DNA of 64,000 nt from [Mycobacterium] zoologicum (GTDB lineage: Bacteria; Actinomycetota; Actinomycetes; Mycobacteriales; Mycobacteriaceae). The translations under genes and the position numbers were made by a program. Under the pieces are notes generated by a model that did not search any database, was not told the origin of the DNA, and saw nothing but the letters and a program-made list of their open reading frames with translations. Below, piece after piece: positions 46,715 through 56,135 of the stretch (its first letter is position 1; every line of letters begins with the position of its first letter). The DNA is taken from positions 4,016,184-4,080,183 of the forward strand of contig NZ_CP083985.1 of assembly GCF_020172665.1 (NCBI RefSeq), given 5' to 3'.

Positions 46715-47248
46715 GTGAGCAAGGCCGATCGCGGGCACACACGCAAGGCGGACCGCAACGGGGTGCCCAATACGCTGACATCCATCCCGCTGTCCGATCC
46801 GCACGCGCTGTCCCCCGACCCGTCGCTGGGCGAGCTGGTCAAGGATGCCACCGCGCAGCTGTCGACGCTGGTGCGCGCGGAGGTCGAACTGGCCCGCGCC
46901 GAGATCACCCAGGACGTCAAGAAGGGCCTGACCGGCAGCGTGTTCTTCATCGCCGCCCTGGTCGTGCTGTTCTACTCGACTTTCTTTTTCTTCTTCTTCG
47001 TCGCCGAGGTGCTCGACACCTGGCTGCAGACCTGGGCCGCCTACCTGATCGTGTTCGGGATCATGCTGGCCACCACGGCCGCGCTGGCCGTGCTGGGATT
47101 CCTGCGGGTCCGGCGGATCCGGGGGCCGCGCCAGACCATCGAATCGGTGCGCGAGACCCGAGATGCGTTGCGCCCCGGCCATGATCGTCTTCCATCGTCG
47201 GGTCCGCAACAGCTGGGGACGCCGACGACCGACCCCTCGGGCTGGTAG
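46715..47248 (+). CDS. Holin-X-like membrane protein (Rv3669-like)
   Basis: This 177-residue protein has a basic N-terminus, an amphipathic helix (ELVKDATAQLSTLVRAEVEL) and two adjacent membrane helices (GSVFFIAALVVLFYSTFFFF and YLIVFGIMLATTAALAVLGF). This is the layout of actinobacterial holin-X (PF07332, phage holin superfamily III). A strong GGAGGA lies before the GTG. Despite the family name there is no phage context, and function is unknown. The stop overlaps the next start (TAGTG). Confidence 0.85.
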   Translation: MSKADRGHTRKADRNGVPNTLTSIPLSDPHALSPDPSLGELVKDATAQLSTLVRAEVELARAEITQDVKKGLTGSVFFIAALVVLFYSTFFFFFFVAEVLDTWLQTWAAYLIVFGIMLATTAALAVLGFLRVRRIRGPRQTIESVRETRDALRPGHDRLPSSGPQQLGTPTTDPSGW

Positions 47249-48201
47249 TGCCGCCACCGGATCCGTCGATCACCCGGATCGACGGGCCGTGGCGCCACTG
47301 GGACATCCACGCCAACGGCATCCGCTTCCACGTCGTCGAGGCGATCCCGGCCGATCTTCTCGGTGCCGACGGCCCGCCGACGGCGCGGCCGCTGGTGATT
47401 CTGCTGCACGGGTTCGGCTCGTTCTGGTGGACCTGGCGCCACCAATTGCGCGGGCTTGCCGGATTCCGGGTTGTCGCAGTCGATCTGCGCGGCTACGGCG
47501 GCAGCGACAAGCCACCACGGGGCTATGACGGCTGGACGCTGGCCGGCGACACCGCCGGCCTGGTCCGGGCACTGGGGCACTCCTGCGCGATCCTGGTCGG
47601 GCACGCCGACGGGGGCCTGGTGTGCTGGGCGACGGCGCTGCTGCACCCACGCATGGTCAGCGCCATCGCGCTGGTCAGCTCACCGCATCCGGCGGCGTTG
47701 CGCAGATCCGCACTGACGCAGGCCGATCAGCGTCGGGCACTGCTGCCCTGGCTGATGCGCTACCAGGTGCCGTTCTGGCCGGAGCACACGCTGACCCGCC
47801 ACGACGGCGCTGAGATCGAACACCTGGTACGCGCCAGGGCCGGAGCGGGTTGGCAAGCCACCCAGGACTTCTCCGAGACCCTTGCGCACCTGCGCACCGC
47901 GATCCGGATTCCGTCGGCGGCGCATTCCGCGCTGGAGTATCAGCGCTGGGCGGTGCGCAGCCAATTACGTTCCGAGGGAAGGCGTTTCATGAAGGCCTTG
48001 GACCTTCGCACGCTGAACATCCCGCTGCTACACGTCCGCGGCGTCGACGACCCCTACGTCCTGGCCGATCCGGTCGACCGGACCCGGCGCTACGCTCCGC
48101 ACGGCCGATACGTATCGCTGAGCGGCGTAGGGCATTTCGCCCATGAGGAAGCCCCCGACGAGTTCAACGACCACCTGATGAAGTTCCTCCAGCAGGTCTG
48201 A
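47248..48201 (+). CDS. ephE: Alpha/beta hydrolase, epoxide hydrolase EphE-like
   Basis: This 317-residue alpha/beta hydrolase has the oxyanion-hole motif LLHGFGSFWWTWRHQL. The nucleophile elbow is VGHADGGLVCW, where an Asp replaces the Ser of esterases, as in epoxide hydrolases. The His is in GVGHFAHEEAPDE. M. tuberculosis Rv3670 (EphE) lies in the same place between Rv3669 and marP. It begins directly on the holin-X stop. The cap-domain Tyr pair cannot be confirmed by eye, so epoxide specificity is inferred. Confidence 0.87.
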   Translation: MPPPDPSITRIDGPWRHWDIHANGIRFHVVEAIPADLLGADGPPTARPLVILLHGFGSFWWTWRHQLRGLAGFRVVAVDLRGYGGSDKPPRGYDGWTLAGDTAGLVRALGHSCAILVGHADGGLVCWATALLHPRMVSAIALVSSPHPAALRRSALTQADQRRALLPWLMRYQVPFWPEHTLTRHDGAEIEHLVRARAGAGWQATQDFSETLAHLRTAIRIPSAAHSALEYQRWAVRSQLRSEGRRFMKALDLRTLNIPLLHVRGVDDPYVLADPVDRTRRYAPHGRYVSLSGVGHFAHEEAPDEFNDHLMKFLQQV

Positions 48202-48202
48202 C

Positions 48203-49396
48203 TCATTCACCGCCGACGCAGGTCTGGGTGGACACCGGCTGGGTGTCGCCGGCCTTGACGAGCTGGTTGGCCACCTCTTCAGCGGTCATCACGAAGCCGG
48301 TGTCGGCGTCGTCGACAGCCGCACCGAACACCACGCCGAGCACCCGGCCGTTCATGTCGATCATGGGGCCGCCGGAATTACCCTGCTGCACAGTGCCTCT
48401 GATCGTGTAGACCCGGCGGGTGACGGTCGTATTGCGGTAGATGTCGGGTCCCTCGAGGTTGATCGTGTCACGGATCCGGGCCGGGGTCGCCTCGAACACC
48501 CCGCCGCCGGGGTAGCCCAGCACCAGTGCGTCGGTGTCGGGCTGCGCCGACTTGGACGCGAACGCCAACGGCGGCAACGGCAGGTCCGGAACGGCCAGGA
48601 TCGAGATGTCCTCATGGGGATCGAAGGAGATCACGGTGGCGTCGAAGAACTTGGCGCCGCTCTCCACCGTGACGCTGTCCGAGCCGGCGACCACGTGCGC
48701 GTTCGTCATCACCCGGTTGGGTGCGATCACGAATCCGGTGCCTTCCAACACCTTCTGACAGTTGGGCGCCACGCCGCGGATCCGCAGCACACTCGGCGCG
48801 GTGGCCTCCACCACCGGATTGGCGGCCAGCTCGGGGTCCGGAGCGTCCACCGCCGCGATCGGAGTGCGGTTGAACGGCTCGAGCACCGCCGGCAAGCCGG
48901 AGCCGTCGAGAACCGTCGACAGACGCCGTGGCACGTTCTTGAGCCACTGCGGAGCGAAGTCGTCGACCTTGCGCAACACCTGCGAGTCGTTGACAGCGGC
49001 GGCCAGGTTCGGTTGATCGGAGGCGGTCAGCGGGGTGGCCAGCAGCCAGGAGGCCACCAGTACCACCACCAGTTGCAGCACCACGCCGACGATCGAATCT
49101 GCTGCGCGCACACCAGGACTGCGGATCGCTCCCCGCACCGCCCGGCCGAGGACCACACCGGCGACCTCGCCGATGACCACCATGGCCAGGATCAGGAACA
49201 GCGCGGCGAACAGCTTCAGCCGGGCGCCGTCGAGGTGCTCGATCAGGTGCGGCGCCAGCAGCACGCCGGCCATGGCGCCCAGCGCGACGCCGACGAAGGA
49301 CAGCAACGAGCCGAGTGCGCCGGAGCGCCAGCCGGATACCGCGGCAACAAAGGCGATCGCCAGCACGGCGATGTCGAGCCACTGCGACGACGTCAT
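48203..49396 (-). CDS. marP: Membrane-anchored serine protease MarP (Rv3671c-like)
   Basis: The length of 397 residues is identical to M. tuberculosis MarP. Four membrane helices occupy the first 130 residues, followed by a periplasmic trypsin-like domain with His234 (TNAHVVAG), Asp263 (PHEDISIL) and Ser341 (QQGNSGGP). Two Cys (APNCQK and the C-terminal TQTCVGGE) can form a disulfide. MarP maintains intrabacterial pH under acid stress and processes the peptidoglycan hydrolase RipA. The ATG chosen gives the first membrane helix directly; an upstream start adds ten charged residues. Confidence 0.96.
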   Translation of the reverse strand: MTSSQWLDIAVLAIAFVAAVSGWRSGALGSLLSFVGVALGAMAGVLLAPHLIEHLDGARLKLFAALFLILAMVVIGEVAGVVLGRAVRGAIRSPGVRAADSIVGVVLQLVVVLVASWLLATPLTASDQPNLAAAVNDSQVLRKVDDFAPQWLKNVPRRLSTVLDGSGLPAVLEPFNRTPIAAVDAPDPELAANPVVEATAPSVLRIRGVAPNCQKVLEGTGFVIAPNRVMTNAHVVAGSDSVTVESGAKFFDATVISFDPHEDISILAVPDLPLPPLAFASKSAQPDTDALVLGYPGGGVFEATPARIRDTINLEGPDIYRNTTVTRRVYTIRGTVQQGNSGGPMIDMNGRVLGVVFGAAVDDADTGFVMTAEEVANQLVKAGDTQPVSTQTCVGGE

Positions 49397-49403
49397 ATTC
49401 CGG

Positions 49404-50126
49404 TCATCTCCGCTCTTCTCCTCCAACCATCGCCATGGCCTCGTCCAGCCCGCGCACCTCGCTGGTGTCCCAGGGCTGTGCCCAGCCCGCGACGTCCAGC
49501 ATCGCCGAGATCACCTGGGCGGTGAATCCCCAGACCAACATCTCGTTGAGGCGAAACGCGGGCATCGCCCAACGCCGGCTGCGCGCATCACGGTAGACCA
49601 TCAACCGGTTCTCCGGATTGATGAATGCCCGCAGCGGGACCCTGGCCACCGCGGCGGTCTCGGCGTGGTCCACCACGCTCACCGGTCCGGGGTCCGGCGA
49701 GTAGGCCAGCACCGGCACCACCTCGAAGGCCGACGGCGCGATGAACACCTTGTCCAGCGTCACCAGCGGGTGCACCCGGCTCGGGTCGATTCCGGTCTCC
49801 TCGTTGGCCTCCCGCAGCGCGGTGGCTACCGGCCCCGCATCGCCGAGATCAACCGCACCGCCGGGGAACGCCGCCTGGCCGGCATGATGGCGCAGCGTCG
49901 AGGCTCGCACCGTCACCAACAGGTCGGCGGAGTCCGGGTTCTCGCCCGACTGCGGACCGGAGAACAGCACCAGCACCGCGGCGTCGCGCCGGGCCCCGGT
50001 GAGGGTGGCCTGGGCGTTGGCCGCCTTGATCATCGCGCGCACGTCGACCGGCAGCCGGTGCACATACGCCTCGGACATCTTCGCGGCGTTGTCGACCAGC
50101 GGCCGCAGCCAGGTCGGGGCGGTCAT
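49404..50126 (-). CDS. Nudix hydrolase, CoA-pyrophosphatase type (Rv3672c-like)
   Basis: This 240-residue protein has the CoA-specific upstream motif LRHHAGQAAFPGG and a Nudix box GGAVDLGDAGPVATALREANEETGI-like, split here as GGAVDLGDAGPVATA then LREANEETGI. The first Glu of the consensus is Asp, seen in related CoA enzymes. It would cleave CoA derivatives to phosphopantetheine and adenosine bisphosphate. Its ATG overlaps the thioredoxin-like gene stop, and marP follows after seven bases, so the four genes form one operon. Confidence 0.88.
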   Translation of the reverse strand: MTAPTWLRPLVDNAAKMSEAYVHRLPVDVRAMIKAANAQATLTGARRDAAVLVLFSGPQSGENPDSADLLVTVRASTLRHHAGQAAFPGGAVDLGDAGPVATALREANEETGIDPSRVHPLVTLDKVFIAPSAFEVVPVLAYSPDPGPVSVVDHAETAAVARVPLRAFINPENRLMVYRDARSRRWAMPAFRLNEMLVWGFTAQVISAMLDVAGWAQPWDTSEVRGLDEAMAMVGGEERR

Positions 50127-50731
50127 AGCGCCTCCTCGACGGCGGTGGCGATCGCCTCGGGGGTGGCGAAGGGCTGCGGCAGGATGCGGGCAACGCTACC
50201 GTCGGCGGCCAGCACCACGGTCGCTGGCATCACGTTGGGCACCCGCAACGCCGCCGCGATCTGTCGCCGGGGGTCCTGCAGCGTGGGCAGCCGCACCCCG
50301 AGCTCGGCGAGCAGAGCCAGGGCCGCCGCCTCGTTGTCGTCCTGGTGGACGGTCACCACCGTCACGCCCGGGCCGGCGCGGCGCTGATACTCGGCCAGGG
50401 CGGGCAGTTCGTCACGGCACGGCCCGCACCAGTACGCCCACAGGTTGATCACCGCAGGGCGGCCCGCGAACATGCCGGCCACGTGCACGGGCTCGCCGTC
50501 GGCGGCGCATTCGACGCTGACCTGGCGCAGGGCGGCGGGACCCGCCCCGGGTGCGTCGGCCGCGCAGGCCGGCAGTGCGGCACCTTCACGAAGCACTGTC
50601 AGGTCCTGCCCGGCGGCGACACCGGGCACCGGCGACGCCGTCGGGTGATGGCGCAACTGCGCGAGCAGACCCACGACCAGGGCCGCCGCCACCGCCAATA
50701 CCGCGAGGGTCCACCCGGTCCGCCTGCTCAT
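50123..50731 (-). CDS. Membrane-anchored thioredoxin-like protein, TlpA/ResA type (Rv3673c-like)
   Basis: This 202-residue protein has an N-terminal anchor helix (TLAVLAVAAALVVGLLAQL) and an extracytoplasmic thioredoxin fold with the redox motif NLWAYWCGPCRDELPALAEY. The cis-Pro loop is NVMPATVV. Two extra Cys before the fold (ACAADA and VECAAD) are notable. Such proteins reduce or isomerise disulfides of exported proteins. Co-transcription with marP, itself a disulfide-containing protease, is consistent with that, as an inference. Confidence 0.9.
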   Translation of the reverse strand: MSRRTGWTLAVLAVAAALVVGLLAQLRHHPTASPVPGVAAGQDLTVLREGAALPACAADAPGAGPAALRQVSVECAADGEPVHVAGMFAGRPAVINLWAYWCGPCRDELPALAEYQRRAGPGVTVVTVHQDDNEAAALALLAELGVRLPTLQDPRRQIAAALRVPNVMPATVVLAADGSVARILPQPFATPEAIATAVEEAL

Positions 50732-50735
50732 CGCC

Positions 50736-51482
50736 CTACAGCCCGGCCAGGGCCAGCAGATGCTCGGTCTCGGGGCCTTTGACCAGGGCCGCGGCCTCGG
50801 CCGGTGCGGTGGGCCCCAGCCCGAATGACGGGCAGTCCTTGGCCAGCAGGCACACCCCGCAGGCGGGTTTGCGGGCGTGGCAGACCCGGCGGCCGTGGAA
50901 GATCACCCGGTGCGACAGCAGCGTCCACTCCTTGCGCTCGATCAGCTCACCGACGGCGTGCTCGACCTTGACCGGGTCCTCCTCGGCGGTCCAGGCCCAG
51001 CGCCGCACCAGCCGGCCGAAGTGGGTGTCGACGGTGATGCCCGGTACCCCGAACGCATTGCCCAGGATCACGTTGGCGGTCTTGCGGCCGACGCCGGGCA
51101 GTCGCACCAGCTCGTCCATGGTGTCGGGCAGTTCCCCGTCGAACCGCTCGACGAGTGCCTGGCCCAGCTTGATCAACGACGTCGTCTTGTTGCGGTAGAA
51201 GCCGGTCGGCCGGATCATCTCCTCCAGCTCGACGCGATCCGCCTGGGCGTAGTCGATCGCCGCCGGGTACCGGGCGAACAGCGCCGGCGTCGTGAGGTTC
51301 ACCCGCACGTCGGTGCACTGCGCCGAGAGCACCGTGGCGACGGCCAGCTCCAGCGGTGTGGTGAAGTCCAATTCGCAGTGGGCATCCGGAAATGCCTGCG
51401 CCAGAGTGCGATTCATCCGCCGGGCGCGCCGCACCAGCCCGGTCTTCGTCTCCGTCCGGGTGGCCCGCAACGCCTTGTCCAC
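50736..51482 (-). CDS. nth: Endonuclease III
   Basis: The product has 248 residues and excises oxidised pyrimidines by a bifunctional glycosylase/lyase mechanism. The helix-hairpin-helix is [18 protein letters not shown] with the catalytic Lys, followed by the Asp in TVDTHFGRL. The [4Fe-4S] ligands are [17 protein letters not shown] (spacing 6, 2, 5). GGAGG lies five bases before this GTG; another GTG two codons upstream overlaps the SD itself, so this start is preferred. Confidence 0.95.
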   Translation of the reverse strand: MDKALRATRTETKTGLVRRARRMNRTLAQAFPDAHCELDFTTPLELAVATVLSAQCTDVRVNLTTPALFARYPAAIDYAQADRVELEEMIRPTGFYRNKTTSLIKLGQALVERFDGELPDTMDELVRLPGVGRKTANVILGNAFGVPGITVDTHFGRLVRRWAWTAEEDPVKVEHAVGELIERKEWTLLSHRVIFHGRRVCHARKPACGVCLLAKDCPSFGLGPTAPAEAAALVKGPETEHLLALAGL

Positions 51483-51536
51483 TGTCACCTCCGACAGGGT
51501 ACTAATTCGTGACCCCAATGAGACCTTGCCCATGTT

Positions 51537-51542
51537 TACTGT
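51537..51542 (+). promoter_or_regulatory. -10 element TACTGT for a leaderless small gene
   Basis: Placed exactly at -12 to -7 from the GTG at 51549. Confidence 0.6.
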
Positions 51543-51548
51543 CACCTT

Positions 51549-51689
51549 GTGTCCTGGCTGCTGATCACCGCCATCCCGACGCTGCTGATGCTGGCAGCCG
51601 TCGGGCTGGAGCGTATCGAAACCGGGTTGAGCCAGGTGGAGACTGCGAATCCGCAGTTTCCCCAGACTCACGGCACCAATCGTGTGTAG
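51549..51689 (+). CDS. Small membrane protein, 46 residues (Rv3675-like N-terminus)
   Basis: The GTG opens a 46-codon frame encoding one membrane helix ([19 protein letters not shown]) followed by a short polar tail [16 protein letters not shown]. It occupies the same site as M. tuberculosis Rv3675, a longer small membrane protein between nth and crp. A TANNNT hexamer is at the exact leaderless spacing. Divergent from nth and co-directional with crp. The C-terminal region is shorter than I recall for Rv3675, so truncation in this lineage is possible. Confidence 0.75.
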   Translation: MSWLLITAIPTLLMLAAVGLERIETGLSQVETANPQFPQTHGTNRV

Positions 51690-51793
51690 CGTTGACAGAC
51701 CACTCGACGCCTGGCTCTAGACTCACATAGCCAGTCCGGTAGAGGCTGGCGCTTGCGCTTTTCAGACCGTTACCTAGACATCTAAGGGGCAAC

Positions 51794-52468
51794 GTGGACG
51801 AGATCCTGGCCAGGGCCGGAATCTTCCAGGGAGTTGAGCCCAGCGCCGTCGCCGCGCTGACCAAGCAGCTTCAGCCCGTGGACTTTCCGCGCGGACACAC
51901 CGTGTTCGCCGAAGGCGAGCCCGGCGATCGGCTCTACATCATCGTCACCGGGAAGGTGAAGATCGGCCGGCGCTCGCCGGACGGCCGGGAGAACCTGCTG
52001 ACGATCATGGGCCCGTCGGACATGTTCGGTGAGCTGTCGATCTTCGACCCCGGCCCGCGGACCTCCAGCGCGACCACCATCACCGAGGTTCGGGCGGTCT
52101 CGATGGATCGCGACGCACTGCGGTCGTGGATCTCCGATCGGCCCGAGATCGCCGAGCAGCTGCTGCGGGTACTGGCCCGTCGGCTGCGGCGGACCAACAA
52201 CAACCTGGCCGACCTGATCTTCACCGACGTGCCCGGCCGGGTGGCCAAGCAGCTGCTGCAGCTGGCCCAGCGGTTCGGTACCCAGGAGGGCGGCGCCTTG
52301 CGGGTCACCCACGACCTGACCCAGGAAGAGATCGCTCAGCTGGTGGGGGCGTCGCGGGAGACGGTGAACAAGGCGCTGGCCGACTTCGCCCACCGCGGCT
52401 GGATCCGGCTGGAGGGCAAGAGCGTGCTGATCTCCGACTCCGAGCGGCTGGCGCGCCGAGCCCGCTAA
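51794..52468 (+). CDS. crp: cAMP receptor protein Crp (Rv3676-like)
   Basis: The length of 224 residues is identical to M. tuberculosis Crp. The cyclic-nucleotide domain includes the phosphate-binding cassette [18 protein letters not shown] with conserved Glu and Arg. The C-terminal winged HTH is [20 protein letters not shown]. The start is GTG after AAGGGG. Mycobacterial Crp binds DNA at TGTGA-N6-TCACA and regulates rpfA and whiB1 among others. Its only upstream gene is a small membrane protein; the 100 bp gap holds its own promoter. Confidence 0.97.
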   Translation: MDEILARAGIFQGVEPSAVAALTKQLQPVDFPRGHTVFAEGEPGDRLYIIVTGKVKIGRRSPDGRENLLTIMGPSDMFGELSIFDPGPRTSSATTITEVRAVSMDRDALRSWISDRPEIAEQLLRVLARRLRRTNNNLADLIFTDVPGRVAKQLLQLAQRFGTQEGGALRVTHDLTQEEIAQLVGASRETVNKALADFAHRGWIRLEGKSVLISDSERLARRAR

Positions 52469-52471
52469 TCT

Positions 52472-52536
52472 CCCGCCGTGCAGAAATGTCCGCACCCACC
52501 TGGCGTTTTAGTGGACCGTTCTGCACGCTCGGCGGG
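52472..52536. terminator. Bidirectional terminator between crp and the metallo-beta-lactamase gene
   Basis: CCCGCCG-TGCAGAA on the left pairs with TTCTGCA and CGGCGGG on the right with a four-base bulge, around a 33-base loop. It separates convergent genes. Confidence 0.65.
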
Positions 52537-52541
52537 TTAGG

Positions 52542-53321
52542 TTAGGTGGCCCGCAGATAGTCCAGCTGGGCCTGCACCGAGAACTCGGCGGCGCCCCACA
52601 GCTCCTCGGCCACATCGGTGTAGACGTGTTCGACCACCTGCCGGGCGGTGGCGTTCTCACCCAGCGCGGCCAGCGCCGAGCGCACCTGGTCCAGGCGCTG
52701 CTCGCGATGTGCCAGATATCCGGCGGCCACCGCGTCGATGTTCGCCAGCTCCGGTCCGTGCCCGGGCAGCACCGTCCGCCCGCCCAGCCCCCGCAGCCGC
52801 TGCAGCGAGTCCAGGTAGCGCGCCAGGTCGCCGTCTTCGCTGTCGATCACGGTGGTGCCGCGACCCAGCACCGTGTCGGCGGTCAGCACGGCGTCATCGA
52901 GCAGGAACGACAGTGAGTCCGCGGTGTGGCCGGGGGTGGCCAGCACCGTGATGCGCAGCCCGGCCGCGTCGATCACCTGACCGTCGATCAGGCCGCCGCC
53001 CATCCGGCGCTGAAATCCGCTGCCGGCCGAGTACACCGGCGCTCCGGTCGCCTCGGCCAGCTTGTCGATGCCGTCGGTGTGGTCGAAATGCCGGTGGCTG
53101 ATCAGCACCAGCGCGATCCTGCCGAGATCGGCGAGCCGGCCGATGTGCTCGTCGTCGTCGGGCCCGGGGTCGACGATCACCACCTCGTCGCTGCGGCGCC
53201 CGCGCAGCACCCAGGTGTTGGTGCCGTCCAGCGTCATCAGGCCGGGGTTGTCGGCCAGCAGCACCGACGCGGTCTCGGTGACCGGCCGCAGCTGCCCGTA
53301 CGCGGGATGACTCAGTGACAC
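52542..53321 (-). CDS. Metallo-beta-lactamase-fold hydrolase (Rv3677c-like)
   Basis: This 259-residue protein has the dinuclear metal site HRHFDHTDG, a further His in TPGHTADSL, the bridging Asp in TADTVLG and a C-terminal His in LPGHGPE. It resembles glyoxalase II/LACTB2-type hydrolases and M. tuberculosis Rv3677c. LACTB2-like relatives act on RNA or thioesters, so the substrate is open. The GTG start overlaps the RidA gene by ten bases, suggesting coupling. Confidence 0.88.
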   Translation of the reverse strand: MSLSHPAYGQLRPVTETASVLLADNPGLMTLDGTNTWVLRGRRSDEVVIVDPGPDDDEHIGRLADLGRIALVLISHRHFDHTDGIDKLAEATGAPVYSAGSGFQRRMGGGLIDGQVIDAAGLRITVLATPGHTADSLSFLLDDAVLTADTVLGRGTTVIDSEDGDLARYLDSLQRLRGLGGRTVLPGHGPELANIDAVAAGYLAHREQRLDQVRSALAALGENATARQVVEHVYTDVAEELWGAAEFSVQAQLDYLRAT

Positions 53322-53767
53322 TCGACTATGAGTTCCACTTCCACCGGCGCATCCAGCGGCAGTTCGGAGACCCCGACGGCCGAGCGGGCATGGGCGCCGG
53401 CCTCGCCGAAGATCTGGCCCAGCAGCTCGGAGGCGCCGTTGACCACGGCGGGCTGGCCGTTGAAGTTTGCTGCGGAGGCCACGAAGCCGACCACCTTGAC
53501 CACCCGGGTCACCGCGTCGAGCCCAACCAGGGCGTCGACGGCGGCCAGCGCGTTGAGCGCGCAGGTCCGGGCCAGTGCGTAGGCATCCTCGGGGCTGACA
53601 TCCGCGCCGACCTTGCCGGTGCGGACCAGCTTGCCGTCGGCGATGGGCAGCTGACCGGAGGTGTAGACCAGGTCGCCGGTGCGGACCGCCGGCACATAGG
53701 CCGCCAGCGGCGCCGCCGTCTGCGGCAATTCGATCCCCAGCTCGCTCAGCCGGGCCCGCCAGCTCAT
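53312..53767 (-). CDS. RidA/YjgF-family protein (Rv3678c-like)
   Basis: This 151-residue protein resembles the Rid family's longer actinobacterial members, with LVYTSGQLPI, ALNALAAVDALVGLD and a C-terminal EVELIVECH. RidA proteins hydrolyse reactive enamines/imines formed by PLP enzymes, but the deaminase-type Arg is not obvious here, so this may be a Rid subgroup of other function. It starts at ATG overlapping the stop of the small upstream gene (ATGA). Confidence 0.88.
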   Translation of the reverse strand: MSWRARLSELGIELPQTAAPLAAYVPAVRTGDLVYTSGQLPIADGKLVRTGKVGADVSPEDAYALARTCALNALAAVDALVGLDAVTRVVKVVGFVASAANFNGQPAVVNGASELLGQIFGEAGAHARSAVGVSELPLDAPVEVELIVECH

Positions 53768-53925
53768 TTCGGGCGTTTCATGAAGGCGATGAGCTGTTCG
53801 CCGGACGGCCCCGGCATCACCGACACCAGTTCCCAGCCGTCCTCGCCCCACTGGTCGAGAATCTGCTTGGTGGCGTGCGTGATCAAAGGGACGGTGACGT
53901 ACTCCCATACCGTGCGCTGGCTCAT
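53764..53925 (-). CDS. DUF4177-like small protein (Rv3678A-like)
   Basis: This 53-residue protein (MSQRTVWEYVTVPLITHATK at the N-terminus, ending with LIAFMKRPK) contains WGEDGWELVSV, the core of DUF4177 proteins. M. tuberculosis has a matching small gene, Rv3678A. It is the first gene of a three-gene chain with ridA-like and metallo-beta-lactamase genes, all overlapping. Function is unknown. Confidence 0.87.
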   Translation of the reverse strand: MSQRTVWEYVTVPLITHATKQILDQWGEDGWELVSVMPGPSGEQLIAFMKRPK

Positions 53926-53963
53926 GTGGGCGAGCTTATCGCTAGCCCGTGCGGGCACTTGGT

Positions 53964-53969
53964 TAGCAT
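53964..53969 (+). promoter_or_regulatory. -10 element TAGCAT
   Basis: Exactly at -12 to -7 from the second of two tandem GTG codons (53976), favouring that codon for a leaderless start. Confidence 0.5.
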
Positions 53970-53972
53970 GCA

Positions 53973-54989
53973 GTGGTGATTGCCACACCCGAGCCCGCCA
54001 TCGGCTGGCCTTCGCGCTTGACGAAGGCCAGGCTGCATTTCGTGACCGGTAAGGGCGGAACCGGCAAAACGACGGTGGCGGCCGCGCTGGCCTTGTCGCT
54101 GGCGGCAGGCGGACGCCGGGTCCTGCTGGTGGAAGTCGAAGAGCGTCAAGGCATCGCGCAACTCTTCGACGTGCCGCCGCTGCCCATTGCCCCACTGAAG
54201 GTCGCGACCGCCGAGGACGGCGGCCAGGTCGACGCGCTGGCGATGGACATCGAGGCCGCATTCCTGGAGTACCTCGACCTGTTCTACAACCTGGGCATCG
54301 CCGGGCGGGCGATGCGCCGCGTCGGGGCCGTCGAATTCGCCACCACGATCGCGCCGGGCCTGCGTGACGTGATCCTCACCGGCAAGATCAAATACCACGT
54401 CATCCAGGTCGACAAGAACAAGAAGCACGTCTACGACGCGGTCGTGGTCGACGCACCGCCGACCGGCCGGATCGCACGCTTCCTCGACGTCACCAAGGCG
54501 GTGTCGCAGCTGGCCAAGGGCGGCCCGGTGCACTCGCAGGCCGACGGCGTGGTCAAACTGCTGCATTCGGACCAGACCGCGATCCACCTGGTGACGCTGC
54601 TGGAGTCACTGCCGATGCAGGAGACGCTGGAGGCCATCGAGGAGCTGCGGGAACTGGACCTGCCGATCGGCAGTGTGATCGTCAACCGCGATATCCCCGC
54701 GCACCTGTCCTCCGCCGACCTGGCCAAGGCAGCCGAGGGCGTCGTCGACGCCGACGCGGTCCGGGCCGGCCTGGCCAAAGCAGGGATCACCCTGGACGAC
54801 GACGATTTCGCCGGCCTGCTGACCGAGACCATTCAGCACGCCACCCGGGTCAGCTCCCGGACCGAGACGGCCGAACAGCTTGAACGCCTCGACGTGCCAC
54901 GCCTGCACCTGCCGACGATCGCTGATGGGGTCGACCTGGGCAGCCTCTATGAGCTCTCCGAGATTCTCGCCCGACAGGGGGTTCGATGA
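53973..54989 (+). CDS. bagA: ArsA/GET3-like anion-transporting ATPase subunit A (Rv3679-like, BagA)
   Basis: This 338-residue SIMIBI ATPase has the deviant Walker [17 protein letters not shown], with the signature Lys, plus [17 protein letters not shown] as switch II. Tandem GTG codons begin the gene; the second matches a leaderless -10 better. It has no membrane segment and should pair with the next gene, as M. tuberculosis Rv3679 and Rv3680 do. That pair (BagA/BagB) has been described as a complex protecting against glycerol-derived and nitric-oxide stress, as I recall. It is coupled to the next gene through ATGA. Confidence 0.9.
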   Translation: MVIATPEPAIGWPSRLTKARLHFVTGKGGTGKTTVAAALALSLAAGGRRVLLVEVEERQGIAQLFDVPPLPIAPLKVATAEDGGQVDALAMDIEAAFLEYLDLFYNLGIAGRAMRRVGAVEFATTIAPGLRDVILTGKIKYHVIQVDKNKKHVYDAVVVDAPPTGRIARFLDVTKAVSQLAKGGPVHSQADGVVKLLHSDQTAIHLVTLLESLPMQETLEAIEELRELDLPIGSVIVNRDIPAHLSSADLAKAAEGVVDADAVRAGLAKAGITLDDDDFAGLLTETIQHATRVSSRTETAEQLERLDVPRLHLPTIADGVDLGSLYELSEILARQGVR

Positions 54990-56110
54990 CACCCGAACCG
55001 GCCGGCCACCCGCCGGCACTGGATATGGCCGCCATCCTGGCCGACACCTCCAACCGCGTGGTGGTGTGCTGCGGCGCCGGTGGCGTCGGCAAGACCACCA
55101 CGGCCGCCGCGATGGCGCTGCGCGCCGCCGAGTACGGCCGCACCGTGGTAGTGCTGACCATCGACCCGGCGCGCCGGCTGGCACAGGCCCTGGGCATCGA
55201 CGATCTGGGCAACACCCCGCAGCGGGTGCCGTTGGGCCCGGAGGTCCCCGGCCAGCTCTACGCGATGATGCTCGACATGCGCCGCACGTTCGACGAGATG
55301 GTGACGCAGTACTCCGGCCCGGAGCGGGCGGAGGCGATCCTGAACAACCAGTTCTACCAAACGGTCGCCACCTCGCTGTCCGGCACGCAGGAGTACATGG
55401 CGATGGAGAAACTCGGCCAGTTGCTGGCCGAGGACCGTTGGGATCTGGTGGTGGTGGACACCCCGCCGTCGCGTAACGCCCTGGACTTCCTGGACGCGCC
55501 GCGGCGGCTCGGCAGCTTCATGGACAGTCGGCTGTGGAAGCTGCTGCTGGGGCCGGGCCGCGGCATCGGCAAGCTGGTGGCCGGCGCCGTCGGCCTGGCG
55601 ATGAAGGCCCTGTCGACCGTGCTCGGATCTCAGATGCTTTCCGACGCAGCGGGTTTCGTTCAGTCACTGGACGCCACCTTCGGCGGCTTCCGGGAGAAGG
55701 CGGACCGCACCTACGAGCTGCTCAAGCGCCGCGGCACCCAGTTCGTGGTGGTCTCGGCGGCCGAACCCGACGCATTGCGCGAGGCGTCGTTCTTCGTCGA
55801 CCGGCTCTCCAGTGAGCACATGCCGTTGGCCGGGCTGGTTCTCAACCGCACCCATCCGATGCTTTGCGCGCTGCCCGTCGAGCGCGCCATCGACGCCATC
55901 GAGACCCTGGACGGAACCGACGACCTCACCGTCGCGGCGCTGCGGATTCACGCCGAGCGCGGTGCCACCGCCAAGCGTGAGATCCGGTTGCTGTCGCGCT
56001 TCACCCGGGCCAACCCGCGGGTCGCGATCGTCGGGGTGCCGTCGCTACCGTTCGATGTGTCAGATCTGGACGCGCTGACCGCGATCGCCGACCAGCTGAC
56101 GGCCAAGTAA
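54986..56110 (+). CDS. bagB: ArsA/GET3-like anion-transporting ATPase subunit B (Rv3680-like, BagB)
   Basis: This 374-residue paralogue has the P-loop [20 protein letters not shown] and the switch [21 protein letters not shown]. It has an internal Gly-rich stretch ([19 protein letters not shown]) that could contact lipid or client, comparable to the hydrophobic groove of GET3. Its start overlaps the first subunit's stop, so equimolar synthesis is expected. No transmembrane partner is encoded nearby, so the substrate route is unclear. Confidence 0.9.
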   Translation: MTPEPAGHPPALDMAAILADTSNRVVVCCGAGGVGKTTTAAAMALRAAEYGRTVVVLTIDPARRLAQALGIDDLGNTPQRVPLGPEVPGQLYAMMLDMRRTFDEMVTQYSGPERAEAILNNQFYQTVATSLSGTQEYMAMEKLGQLLAEDRWDLVVVDTPPSRNALDFLDAPRRLGSFMDSRLWKLLLGPGRGIGKLVAGAVGLAMKALSTVLGSQMLSDAAGFVQSLDATFGGFREKADRTYELLKRRGTQFVVVSAAEPDALREASFFVDRLSSEHMPLAGLVLNRTHPMLCALPVERAIDAIETLDGTDDLTVAALRIHAERGATAKREIRLLSRFTRANPRVAIVGVPSLPFDVSDLDALTAIADQLTAK

Positions 56111-56135
56111 CCGCGAAGAACGTCTCAGCGGGATA

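Noticed and set aside
46715..47248. Phage lysis gene (holin)
   Set aside because: The holin-X family name is structural; the gene is in a conserved mycobacterial operon with ephE and has no phage neighbours.
51690..51720. Crp autoregulatory site and a TTGACA promoter upstream of crp
   Set aside because: TGTGTAGCGTTGACAG matches the TGTGA-N6-TCACA consensus poorly, and TTGACA is 20 bases from the nearest -10-like hexamer, too far.
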